From Sipunculus nudus (Eukaryota; Annelida; Sipuncula; Golfingiida; Sipunculidae): a DNA stretch of 64,000 nucleotides. The translations under genes and the position numbers were made by a program. The notes below the pieces were generated by a model, which was not told the DNA's origin, did no database searches, and worked only from the letters and a program-made list of their open reading frames with translations. The stretch is from the NCBI GenBank assembly GCA_026874595.1, contig CM049306.1:75579642-75643641 (forward strand), written 5' to 3'. This document shows, in pieces, positions 12,687 to 23,562 of the stretch. Within the stretch, counting starts at the first letter, position 1, and every line of letters starts with the position of its first letter.

Positions 12687-13934
12687 TATCCCTTTTAACA
12701 ACATATACATCATGTACATATTAATAAATCTTGTGCTATTGAAGTTGTGATGGGCAGAAAAACCAATATAAAAAGCAGGTACTTGAGTGTTTTTTTATAG
12801 CTATGTGTCTATGAAGAAAAGTAGCTTATGTGGTATATATCAAGACAGGTCTATGTTTGCTCAATGTAGCCAAAAAGACAGCTGGGTTGTGGCCTTGGAT
12901 CTATATACAAATATAAATCAACAAGTGGTTGGTGAGCTGGTATGATGGTTGAGTGGCTCAAATAAATTGATTAATCAAGGTGTCTGAAGCTGGGGGGGGG
13001 CACTGTATCAGTGTTTCATGCCAGCAGTCAAATTTACTTCCTTTGATAACATAAAAAAAATAATCTCTTTAGATCGATTTACATTTTATTGTGCATCCAT
13101 GATTAATTATTAAACCTATGATCTACCTATTAAGCTACATATTATTGTTTTGTATTTGGTCCTGTAAAATTCAACAAGAACTGCCTGTATCTTGTATATA
13201 CATTTATTGTAGACCTCTAACATCAAAACAACCTCCCTCTATAGCAGTTAAACAAAACATGATACTGAAAATTCAACATTGTCCGGATTATGTAACTCCA
13301 GGTGTTATTGAAAATACACAGGAAAGGTTGGAAAATCTTGCAGTGTGTATTTAATATATACAGGATTTGATGCTTCATTTCATGTTCATATATGACAGTA
13401 TTCTAAAAATGTTTTGGAAACAAGTAGTCCTTTATATTGACACTATTCATTGTTGTTCTGTTAAATGTTCCTGGACAGTAATGCTTGTTCTTCTCACATA
13501 TGATGGATTTTATATTTCATACTATTATAGAGAGACTTATCTCACTTCATCTTTTCCCCAAGTGTGTTCTCTGCCAGCCTCCTTTGACTCCCACCGGACT
13601 GACTCTCTCCCTCTACTGTGCCTATTTGACCATTTGTAACATTTAAATTCATACACAGATGGACTGATAGTTACCATAGGTCCAGCAGATACACATTAAA
13701 GAATAAAACAACAAATTATAACAGATTATAGCAACTGCCAGTCAGGCTGGGTGTCACCTACAGTTTTCATATAGGAATATACTGCAATGTGTCGTGGCAT
13801 ATTGGGATCTGCATTGCAAGATTTTTATTCTATATATGACTACAGGAAATAAGTTTTTTTTGACATACATATATGTATGTGTTATTAATTCATTATCATG
13901 TTAAATTTAACAACACCATACAAGTATATATAAT
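12687..13934. other. Unannotated AT-rich DNA
   Basis: No convincing gene or repeat terminus is visible. A purine-rich patch on the minus strand around 13549-13625 is more GC-rich than its surroundings, but its possible exon boundaries are weak. Confidence 0.6.
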
Positions 13935-15028
13935 ACCGTACTTATTCCAATTTGGCGATCCCTCTTATTTCTCGACCCCAAAAAATATTTTGAAAGCATA
14001 ATTTCTAAAATGACTCTAATTTCTCGACTGCCGACGATGTTTTCTGTCGACGATGTTAAGGTGAAATGTCTCCGTCTCTCACGGGCGACGCAGTTTGTAT
14101 CTGACTTGATTCTTATTACACTGGGCATCCACATCAAACTTGCTTCCAATAAAATTTATGAAGATACAAAGATGCGTTTTTTCATAATATATAAACTTGA
14201 TAAAGCGTTCAAGATCCAAATGGGTGTCCGTGACGAAGGTAACTCATGTACCATTCCTAGTACGCACATGCCTCGTGTGCAATTCACGTGGGATCTTCAG
14301 CAATAATATTTACAAAATACTGCAAAGTTCGCGTGGTGGAACAACTGTGACACAGGTGGAACTGTCATCTTAGTTAAGTTTAAACGACTCCGGTTAGTTT
14401 TTGGATGGGTGACCGCGCGTACCAAATGGGGCCTGATCGAGGGCACGCAAGCTAGGACCATTTCTGGTCATATATATTTTAACGCGCCTTTACTTTCCTA
14501 TATTTATTACGTATTATGCAAATAAAAGTTATCTGATAATAGGCAGTTATTTTTTATAAAGTCTTCTTCCAACTTGATGCAGCTGCTTGTCCCTTTTCGG
14601 CCCGCCGGTATTGCCGCCTTGCGGGTTAACTTGAAACAACTGGTGGTTACATGAGTTGCCGTCTATGTCAAGTGATCGTACCTATACGCGAAGTAGTGAT
14701 CATTTTGTAAAGTGATTGAGCTCAGTTTGATTAATCATTTGCGGACTGCGTATAATTCATGTGACGGCTGGAAGCCCGTTTGTAGAAAATACTGTTAAGA
14801 TAACAAAACAAACTTATATACGACCAAATTATCACCCAATTCATATGACCGCTCGAGTGTCAGAGCGGCTCGATCTGCGTCTCTACGGAAGGTTATCAAA
14901 CCGCATGCCTCTAATATCTCGACCACCGCAAATTCTGCATGAAGATAATTTTCAAATATCCTCCATTATCTCGACCTCTGAGAAAATTAATTATTTTTAA
15001 GTGGTCGCCAAATTAGAATAAATACGGT
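13935..15028. mobile_element. Cut-and-paste DNA transposon relic with 26-bp TIRs
   Basis: The left end ACCGTACTTATTCCAATT (13935 on) and the reverse complement of the right end, ACCGTATTTATTCTAATT (ending 15028), agree at about 22 of the first 25 positions. The agreement extends through GGCGA. AT flanks both ends, a possible 2-bp duplication. Several 'tctcgac' words recur inside both halves. No transposase is recognised; short frames at 14010-14306 and 14761-15000 carry no known motif. The superfamily is not certain: ISL2EU- or pogo-like elements are candidates. The interior contains a 5S-rRNA-like segment. Confidence 0.62.
14371..14422 (+). pseudogene. 5S rRNA-like fragment
   Basis: The stretch TTAAG ... 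CGGTTAGTTTTTGGATGGGTGACCGC strongly resembles the internal promoter region of animal 5S rRNA, which runs from box A to box C with the core GGTTAGTACTTGGATGGGTGACCGCC. Only about 50 bases are recognisable and both ends of the gene are absent. It is therefore a 5S-derived relic, perhaps from a 5S-type SINE, and not a functional gene. It lies inside the TIR element at 13935-15028. Confidence 0.55.
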
Positions 15029-15969
15029 ATATACTGGTGGCTCTGTCACAATATACCAATATATCAATAATAATATGACACACCATACTTCCCATATGGC
15101 TATGTGCTACAGAGAATGATTCAACAAGATGTATATACATGATTTAACAGATCTGATGCTTCACTAACCACAGGGATGTCTGTGAGTTGAATAATAGATA
15201 TCAGTAAGACCACTTAATGTTCAGTTTCACTCGGGTTGACTTGATATTGACAAATAGAACTCCATCAGTCAGCCAGGCTTTACATATTTGCTTTTTTTTC
15301 AGTTTTGAAGGTTTCAAATAACCTAAAGCAAACCATATATGTAATAACTGTCAGAAACCTGTTAAAGATACAATGAAAACTGAGTAATATCACCTATATT
15401 GTTAAAGTAAAAAGTGTCAGAATTTGTTCAGGGTTAATATACTTGCACATGTCATGGCACACTCTTGACTCATGAATAGAAACTAAGACACATATTCATT
15501 CAAGAATGACCTCAACATAACTACAACGTTGGTTAATATACTCTTCATGATAACATTAAGTCACATGATATTTTAGTATTGTTATCAATTACAAAAAAAG
15601 GGAAAGTATAGCTTCATCATCGGTGGTCCTTCACCTATATGCATTGTGCAGTTATTTATTAATTAGTTAATTAACACTGACCCCAGAAACCATTGAAATG
15701 GCAGAATTAAGGCACAACCTGATTTATATAATAGTTAAGAGAAAATAAATTATTTGTGCTTGATGGAATATTTTGTGCATTGACTGGGTTAGGTCCTGTC
15801 CAGTAAGCATATATACATTGTACAGTTAATTAACACTGAGCCCATAAACCCCTGAAATGGCTGAACACACAAACTGATTTATATGATAGTTGCTTGATGG
15901 AATGAATTGCATTGACTGGGTTAACTCGATCTTAATTTATCAGCTGTTTCTAAAACAATGTTTGAGTAT
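15029..15969. other. Unannotated DNA ending in an imperfect ~180-bp tandem duplication
   Basis: 15029-15620 shows nothing recognisable. Between about 15630 and 15930 a block is repeated. Both copies contain 'cattgt.cagtt', 'ttaattaacactgacccc/gagccc', 'aaacc.ttgaaatgg', 'gcttgatggaat' and 'cattgactgggtta'. The second copy is shortened. No coding potential was recognised. Confidence 0.6.
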
Positions 15970-16234
15970 TAGTGAGGCGGGGTATCAGAAATATAGTGCA
16001 AATGGTGATACAAGCATGAAATTTAGGGTGGAAAGCCTTTGCATCCTAGTTGATAAAAATAAGACATATGCCATCCGATATTCAGCCATTTTCCAAGATG
16101 GCTGCCCTTTTATCAAAATATTTATTTCAATATAATGGTTAAGGAGAACTATTAGACAAAATTTCATCACCATTTGCAAATTGTATCACCATTTGCACTA
16201 TTCTTGTGATATACACAGTTAACCCGCCCCACTA
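15970..16234. mobile_element. MITE with a perfect 20-bp internal inverted repeat
   Basis: The ends are TAGTGAGGCGGGGT at 15970 and AACCCGCCCCACTA at 16221-16234, a near-perfect inverted pair with TAT flanking both sides. Just inside, TAGTGCAAATGGTGATACAA (15994-16013) is repeated exactly in inverted orientation at 16181-16200. The element is 265 bp long with no protein, as expected for a miniature inverted-repeat element. The superfamily is unknown. Confidence 0.6.
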
Positions 16235-16639
16235 TATCTATTAATTTATTATATTTTAGGTAAACTGTAGATAAAAGATGTGTGTTTGTTTGCTTATGCG
16301 TGTACAATCTGAAGCAACTCCACCAGATTAATCAGTCATTGGAACAATTTTATATGTATCACACCTCATTTAGAGAATACAATGAATGAGAGAACCTCAG
16401 CTCCACTAGATCTCCCTTGTCTTTTGCAGTTCTGGATAAAAATCTGAGTGATCCATCTTCAGTACCTCTGGATTCACCTTGTCCTTCTAACCTCTCACTC
16501 CATAATTGGTTTGCTCTTGACTGGTCACATAAACTTCTGAATCAGCAATCCACTGTTGGATCTGATCCACTGTTCTATGGCATTGCTACCTCTAGATCTG
16601 TAGAGGCCCTTCATTTATACCTTTAGATAATTATATAAG
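16235..16639. other. Non-repetitive lead-in to the minisatellite
   Basis: No gene was recognised. From about 16455 degenerate versions of the minisatellite words appear (cctctggattc, ccactgttggatctgatcc), so this looks like the ancestral sequence from which the array grew. Confidence 0.5.
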
Positions 16640-17820
16640 TTATCCATCAGTGAAACCTCTGGATCTGCAGTCATCAAGCATTTGTACCTCTAGTGATCCA
16701 CCATTGAAACCTCTGGATCTGCAGTTATCCACCATTTGTACCTCTAGTGATCCACCATTGGAACCTCTGGATCTGCAGTTATCCACCATTTGAACCTCTA
16801 GTGAACCACCATTGGAACCTCTGGATCTGCAGTTATCCACCATTTGTACCTCTAGTGATCCACCTTTGAAACCTCTGGATCTGCAGTTATCCACCATTTG
16901 TACCTCTAGTGATCCACCATTGGAACCTCTGGATCTGCAGTTATCCACCATTTGTACCACTTGTAATCCACCATTGAAACCTCTGGATCTGCAGTTATCC
17001 ACCATTTGTACCTCTAGTGATCCACCATTGGAACCTCTGGGTCTGCAGATATCCACCATTTTTACCATTAATGATCAACCATTGAAACCTCTGGATCTGC
17101 TGTTATCCACCATTTGTACCTCTAGTGATCCACCATTGGAACCTCTGGATCTGCAGTTATCCACCATTTGAACCTCTAGTGAACCACCATTGGAACCTCT
17201 GGATCTGCAGTTATCCACCATTTGTACCTCTAGTGATCCACCTTTGAAACCTCTGGATCTGCAGTTATCCACCATTTGTACCTCTAGTGATCCACCATTG
17301 GAACCTCTGGATCTGCAGTTATCCCCCATTTGTACCTCTAGTGATCCACCATTGGAACCTCTGGATCTGCAGTTATCCACCATTTGTAACTCTGGTGATT
17401 CACCATTGGAACCTCTGGATCTGCAGTTATCCACCATTTGTACCACTAGTGATCCACCATTGAAACCTCTGGATCTGCAGTTATCCACCATTTGTACCTC
17501 TAGTGATCCACTATTGGAACCTCTGGATCTGCAGTTATCCACCATTTGTACCACTTGTAATCCACCATTGAAACCTCTGGATCTGCAGTTATCCACCATT
17601 TGTACCTCTAGTGATCCACCATTGGAACCTCTGGGTCTGCAGATATCCACCATTTTTACCATTAATGATCAACCATTGAAACCTCTGGATCTGCTGTTAT
17701 CCACCATTTGTACCTCTAGTGATCCACCATTGGAACCTCTGGATCTGCAGTTATCCACCATTTGTACCTCTAGTGATCCACCATTGGAACCTCTGGATCT
17801 GTACCTCTGCAAGTGGTCCC
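16640..17820. repeat. 54-bp minisatellite, about 21 units, with higher-order structure
   Basis: The unit contains ACCTCTGGATCTGCAGTTAT, CCACCATTTGTACCTCTAGT and GATCCACCATTGGA. The 54-bp length is a multiple of three, so both strands stay open for long stretches. The plus frame repeats EPLDLQLSTICTSSDPPL and the minus frame repeats VQMVDNCRSRGSNGGSLE. Two plus-strand units carry TGA in place of TGT (16791 and 17169), 378 bp apart (7 units). A rarer variant containing 'ccacttgtaatcc' recurs 594 bp apart (11 units). I find no signal peptide, splice context or known domain, so non-coding array growth is the simplest reading. Confidence 0.9.
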
Positions 17821-18082
17821 TCTAGATTATGTTGACATATAATTGTTGTTGCTCCCAGATCTCTCTGGTGTCAGTCATGATCCAATAGGTCAGCTATATA
17901 ACTGTTATATATTGCCATTCACAGATTCTAACAATGATGAACAGGCTCACTCTTCATCACGACATATTTTGTCTACTATTGTCACTGGTGGGCTACACTA
18001 TATAAATATACTCTGGAAAACTACAAGCACCATTTTGTTTTATGTTTTTGATATTTTGTCCATTTTGAGTATGATTGATTTA

Positions 18083-18228
18083 TTACTGTCCTGTGTTCTG
18101 GTTACTTCCTGTTCCTGAGTTTCCAGCAGTATTTGTCCCAGCATTTTGTGTCCTCACAGTCTGAGGAAAAATTCCTGGCAGGGTGCAGCTTCTGATACGC
18201 ACAGCTTGTAGTATGATTGACACATCCT
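18083..18228 (-). CDS. Candidate terminal exon of an unrecognised minus-strand gene
   Basis: On the minus strand a long pyrimidine tract and TTTCAG precede the exon, which opens with AGGATGTGTC and ends with TAA at 18083-18085. If the preceding exon leaves one base (G), the frame reads EDVSIILQAVRIRSC and ends with a low-complexity tail rich in N, G, T and Q (NAGTNTAGNSGTGSNQNTGQ). That phase matches the two candidate first exons at 26723-26841 and 54261-54372. The other two frames also give short open stretches: one is cysteine-containing and stops earlier, so the frame is not proven. An AATAAA overlaps the stop and is probably too close to be the polyadenylation signal. Function unknown. 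Confidence 0.35.
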
Positions 18229-18597
18229 CTGAAATGAAAAAAAAAAATTCTTTAAGTAAATTTTTATCTTTTAGTCTTTTCATAGTTAATAGCTTATGAT
18301 AACAGTACTCGAGATAAAAACTATGTTAAAGAGCAAAAGGGTTTTGTGTTGGGTTACCCTGTTAAGTTAATTTACATAGCGTGGGGTTACTTTGCATTTA
18401 TAAGGAGGTCAAAACTAATCAGGGCAATTACTCAATTTACTGGGAAAATGAGCAAATGAGTAGATGGGAAAGGAATGACCTGGTCACATGATAACCATCA
18501 CTTCTGTTGGTACACCCCCTGACATTCATAGCAACTCATCAAAAATATTTTACATAAGCCAGTTTCATCTTTGATCATAAGCTAACAGAGCTAATTA
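18229..18597. other. Unannotated DNA
   Basis: Nothing was recognised beyond the pyrimidine-rich acceptor region (minus strand) adjoining the candidate exon. Confidence 0.6.
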
Positions 18598-21544
18598 GGA
18601 CCCCACTTGAAAAGTGGGTTTCCCTATAGTAATCGATCTGTCTGTCTGTCTGTCCGTCCATCTGTCCGTCCGTCCACAAATTATTTTCCAGATGATAACT
18701 CCAGTTAGGATTGACTGATTGAGTTCAAACCTGAAATATATATTAACCATCAATAATGGAAGATCTCTATCAATTTTGGGGTCCGGAGGTCAAAGGTAAA
18801 AAAAGTTATTCACAGTTTGGTTTTAAATTTTAGGTCCCTCTTTCAGCAGGGCAGAAATCATAATTGTAACCATAATTGTTTGTTCCAGCTTAACAATAGG
18901 ATAGGTCCTCATGTCAACAGCAACAAGGCATGATATATGATCATAGTCAGCCATTTTTCTGTAAGTTATGTGGTAAAAACCATTACTGAACACCTTAGTA
19001 AGGTTGCACTCTCTTAGCAAACATGCAAGCAAATATGGATGACCTTGACATAGGGGATAATTCTGAAATGATGTTAATGCAATAACCCACAAAGAATTTG
19101 ATGAGCAATCAAATTCGTTTCTGCATAATAACTCCCCTAACATATGATGGATAGGATTCAAACATAAGATGTATCACCCATGGCCTAAGGGAGAAGCTTA
19201 TTGATATTTGGGTCAGAAGGAAAAAAAAAAGTAAGTTTGGTGTTCAGTTGCTGGTGTCTCTTTCAGCAGGCCAGAAATGGATGAATCTTTTTAGAGTCAC
19301 TCATGAACAGCGGCATTACATTTTCACAGCATATTTAGTACAGACAATTTGAAGATTCCCCAGAAAAGGATACACTGGCCCAACGCACCACAGTGGCTCT
19401 CATTTAGACCATGTTCGCACAAATCTATCTCCACTTCCAACATCTCAAGGAATTTGGACCTTTTATAGTGACAATCAACAAATTTACATTGATATTCATA
19501 TGTAGCCATTCTACACATCACAGTAACCCAAGCCCAAGAACAGCTGAATCTCAGTTCAAGAGAATGACTATTTGTATCCCCAGACAAAGTCGGGGGATAC
19601 TATGTTTTCATACCGGTCCCGCCACCGCCGCCGCCGCCGCCGCATATAAATCTTGTTGGCGGGATAACCCAAAAAATATTTCATGGAACTTTACCAAACA
19701 TGGTATATGTATAGATATGGGTAAGAGGACGATGCCTATTTAAAATGAGGTCATGACCTTGACTAGGAGAGTGTCCTTGACCTTGAATAGGTCCAATTTC
19801 GGGGAAAATCACACAAATTCTTTAATATCTCAAGAAATCTTGCATGGATTTATCCCAAAATCAAGTTTATGGAAGATCATGGATGGGGTTGTCATGTTCC
19901 AGAAACTGGTGGCGCCACCTATTATTCTTTACTTGTTTTCATGCCGTTTAATACCCCCAAAATTGCCACCTTACAGTACTGTGAGCATTACAAGTAAAAA
20001 ACTAATGGACAGATTTCTTTTATATTATGCATATACATAGGTATGGGTTATGGGATGATGTTTATTTAAATTGGTGTCATGACCTTTCCTATGATAGTGG
20101 CCTTGACCTTGAATATTGCCATATATGGTGAAAATCACACACCTCTTATGATATCTCCAGTGTGTATAGCCATATGGATTTCAAACATGACTTATGTATG
20201 GCCCACCACTAAAGTAAGAACCCTATAGGTTCTGGGGTCATGAGGTCAAAGGTCAAGGTCACTGGACTGGCATTTTAAAATATACTGTGGATGCATTTTA
20301 AGCCAAACTTTCATCCCAGGTCTTCCATCTTGAATATATAGCTCACTTTCCAATAGTGGATGATCCATATAAATTTTTGGGTCACAAGGTCAAAGGTCAA
20401 GGCCACAGGAGCTATCTGTCCAAAAATTAGTTTCTGGATGATAATTCCTTCTCTTATTGATGTATGGATTTCAAACTTGACTTGTATTTGACCCATTGGA
20501 AAAGCAAGACCCAAATTGATTTTGGGGTCATGAGGTCAAAGGTCAAGGTCACAGGACACATCTTTAAAAAGATGTGGATGCATTTTCAGCCAAACATTTT
20601 ATCTCAGATCTTTCATCTTGCACATATAGTTCACCTGCCAAGAGTGGAAAACCCTTATCAATTTTGAGGTCACAAGGTCAAAGGTGAAGGTCACAGGAGC
20701 AATCTGTCCAAAAATTAGTTTCTGGATGATAATTCCTGCTTTTATTGATGTATGGTTTTCAAACTTGACTTGTATATGTCCCATTGGAAAAGCAAGACCC
20801 AAATTGATTTTGGGGTCATGAGGTCAAAGGTCAAGGTCACAGGACACATCTTTAAAAAGATGTGGATGCATTTTCAGCCGAACATTTCATCTCAGATCTT
20901 TCATCTTGCACATATAGTTCTCCTGCCAAGAGAGGAATAACACTATCAATTTTGAGGTCACAAGGTCAAAGGTGAAGGTCACAGGAGCCATCTGTCCAAA
21001 AATTAGTTTCTGAATGATAATTCCTGCTTTATTGATGTTAAGATTTCAAACTTGACTTGCATATGTCCCATTGGAAAAACAAGACCCAAATTGATTTTGG
21101 GGTCATGAGGTCAAAGGTCAAGGTCACTTTAAAACAATCAAGGTCACAGGACCAACATCTTCAACAAGATTGTGGATTGTTAGATGGAAGAAACAATAAA
21201 TATGCCAAGTGTCAATATATGCTGCCAAAATTGGGGGTCTGTTCTTAAAGGGTGGGGGCCTACTATGTCTGGGGATACTCTGGCACCTGCGGTGCCAAGA
21301 AATGTCTAGTTTATCACTACTAACCAACAGTTGTCTCTCTCAAATACTACAAGGTTCATGTACAGACTCAAGCCTCACATATAATAAGGCAGTTTATACA
21401 TGTCAGCTGTTCTTTACAGGTTTTTTAATTTTCAAATATCCTTCTTTCAGCCCATGCTACCAAAGTACACCAAATTCACAGTACTTCAATTTATAATGAC
21501 TGCATCTTTTGTGGGGCCCTTACTGACCTGTCAGTTTTCTAGTT
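18598..21544 (+). mobile_element. Helentron-like element, family 4 copy D1, hosting a family 3 element
   Basis: The 5' end GGACCCCAC (18598-18606) begins a hairpin with arms CCCACTT/AAGTGGG and loop GAA. A (GTCT)n/(GTCC)n tract follows at about 18637-18675. At the 3' end GTGGGGCCC (21511-21519) is the inverse of the 5' arm with one mismatch. It is followed by the palindrome ACTGAC-CT-GTCAGT (21522-21535) and CTAGT at 21539-21543. The body holds two 'tctttcagcagg.cagaaat' units about 420 bp apart. It is interrupted by the complete family 3 element at 19573-21311. No protein is encoded. Confidence 0.62.
19573..21311 (+). mobile_element. Helentron-like element, family 3 copy C1 (nested)
   Basis: The 5' hairpin at 19574-19600 has arms GTATCCCC/GGGGATAC, inner arms GAC/GTC and loop AAA. 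A GCC/CCG trinucleotide run follows at 19619-19643. The core array of about 290-bp units (four or more) contains 'ttggggtcatgaggtcaaag' and 'aaaattagtttctg'. The 12-bp sequence GTATCCCCAGAC at the 5' end is exactly inverted as GTCTGGGGATAC at 21267-21278. A hairpin TGGCACC-TGC-GGTGCCA (21281-21297) and CTAGTT at 21306-21311 follow. Flanking T residues and no target duplication fit rolling-circle insertion at a T-T site. The palindrome GGTGGCGCCACC occurs once, at about 19909. Confidence 0.75.
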
Positions 21545-21800
21545 GTCCTTAATGCTATAAAGAGGGTTACTCTGAGACAAATCATTATACAGAGGTATTA
21601 TGACTAACCACTGTTGACCAAACAGATAATTGAAAGAGGAGATATAATATTTATGAGAAACATTCAGGCCCAGACATACAGGAAATGCAAGACATCAGTT
21701 GATTGAAAATGAGGAACCTGGCCGTAGTTTGAACAAAGGAAACTGGGAGAGAAATAAACATAAGACATAGTACAACACTACAACGCTGGAAGTAACTATC
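21545..21800. other. Unannotated spacer downstream of family 4 element
   Basis: No gene, repeat unit or terminus is recognised between the end of the family 4 element and the start of the SGNH-like relic. Confidence 0.6.
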
Positions 21801-22280
21801 TCAGTATCTGTCTTTAAGACCTTTGATCACCGCGCCCATGAGGCTTAGGTACCACAGCTTTGACCCCACTGCACGAAAGTGGACCCCATCACTTAAAAAC
21901 AGGTGCCTGCGCCACTTTAACTTCCGATGGTGACACAAGGATGCATAATCTGTAGCCCCAAACACGGCATAAAGATACTGGTTGCATGTTTTGACTCTCA
22001 AGTTATAATCAGGGGGATATGACCTACCACAGTAAGGGGGGTATCTGGGGTTCAGCTCCACAACAAATACACTTGACTCCAAAATCAAGATGTAACATTT
22101 TACAGAATTCATAAATAGAATAACTGACAACTTTAGGTTGACCAGCTAAACTCTCTGCAGAGAGATAGTTCATGCTGATATGGAGCAGGATGAATTCGGG
22201 TCGGACCGCCGCGAGCTACATTAGGTCACAAGACAAACTCAGTAAGGTGTGCCCTTTGACCCCGTGGACATGAACAATAC
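21801..22280 (-). pseudogene. SGNH/GDSL-hydrolase-like relic, probably transposon-derived
   Basis: Read on the minus strand, the upstream part encodes VHGVKGHTLL, then an in-frame stop, then RPEFILLHISMNYLSA. The latter resembles SGNH block III, usually H-I-G-T-N-D. After a one-base frame change the downstream part contains FVVELNPRYPP, CHHRKLKWRRH and LFLSDGVHFRAVGSKLW. The DGVH matches the catalytic D-x-x-H of block V. The combination of SGNH blocks with a stop and a frameshift points to a dead copy. SGNH esterase modules of this style are known from animal retroelements (CR1 ORF1, tyrosine-recombinase retrotransposons). No other module of such an element is seen alongside it. The block I serine motif was not located. 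Confidence 0.45.
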
Positions 22281-23502
22281 AAGTGCTGGTGGGAAATCCA
22301 GAATTAGGCTTGAGTTTCCCAGTATGGGAAGCCATACCCATCCCAAGTAATGAAATACAAAGAAATAGTAAGAGGCTGTGTCAGCACTGACCTTCGCTTA
22401 AGTATGGGTCAGTGTCTTGTCCGCACTGAAAGTATTCAGGCCTTTGGATTGGCTCTTAAACTTGCTTAATATTCTTATAGGATGAAATGACGGTAAGTAG
22501 ACCACGATCCAGGCTGTCACAGCTATCGTGGGTAGGGCACCCCAGCATGTAAACAAACAGGGGGCGGGGCATTACCGTCACAGCTATGGGGCCCCATGCT
22601 CTCATAAAGCTTCTTTGCCTTGCTGGCAAAATAGATATTTGTTTTACTGCCTTGTTTGTGTGGTTGAATGTTTTGGTAAAATCATAAGTAAGATTAGAAA
22701 ATGTAGTGAGAGACCACATAAATACCTCCTCCAGGATCTTAATCAAGCTTCGATTTTTAGAAATATTTGAGTGCAAACTTATAGTAATGTATGTTACAGC
22801 TCACAAACACAATGGTTACATCACAGGTTAGCTCTGCTTGTTACAACAAAGGGCCACTCTGATACCAATGAATATCTCTACCCCTAGATTTTAATAAATA
22901 AAGTGCCCTTTCACAATGGTGAAAATTCTCTTAAAAACATATTATAAGGCCAAAAAAAAAAGGTTTGGTTCTCTGGCACTTTTTTTCAGAAATCAATGCA
23001 GGTGGGCAGTTTTTTTATTTTTAATTTTTTTTATGTTTTGATAAAAATGTCAAATGATAAGGGAAAAAGCATGATAATAACAGATTTATTTTGCTAAACA
23101 AGTAAAGCACTACATAACAAAGAAAATTTTTTTCAAAATTGGATGAATAATCTTCTTAAAAGAAATGTCCAAGGTGCTTCAGCTCAAAATTGGTAAATTT
23201 CTAAATCAAAATAAGGTTTTGAAAATCAAAATAAAAATTTTTTGATGCGGGGGTTAAATTTGATGCGGGCGGTGCCTGAGAACCATACCTCTTATTTTTT
23301 TGGCCTAATGATCCAGATTATCTCCAAAATATGCAACACAGAAGTTCTATACATCTGTCATTTCAGGCTGTTGACATACCGTTACAAAATTGTTGTGATA
23401 CTAGGATCCACAAAGCATAATATCCACAATACATTTGGCCCATATTGACCATCAAATCATGACATGACATGAAGGCCAATATATGGACTAGAAGAATGTA
23501 TG
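22281..23502. other. Unannotated DNA
   Basis: No gene was recognised. The phrase 'gtcacagctat' occurs twice near 22515 and 22580 in a GC-richer patch (22480-22620). A (TA)n run at 23503-23540 follows the interval. Confidence 0.55.
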
Positions 23503-23542
<40 letters not shown>

Positions 23543-23560
23543 TAGTATTTATATATATAT
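23503..23560. repeat. (TA)n microsatellite
   Basis: A TA dinucleotide run, briefly interrupted by 'ctagtattt', abuts the left end of the inverted-repeat element at 23563. Confidence 0.9.
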
Positions 23561-23562
23561 AC

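Noticed and set aside
13549-13625. GC-richer minus-strand patch as a small exon
   Set aside because: Possible acceptor (AATAG) and donor (GTGAGA) are weak, no homologous exon was seen, and it lies beyond the candidate terminal exon of the only inferred gene.
16640-17825. Long repeat proteins of 119-211 residues on both strands of the minisatellite
   Set aside because: A 54-bp unit without stops keeps frames open automatically. Plus-strand copies contain TGA in two units, and there is no signal peptide, splice context or known domain.
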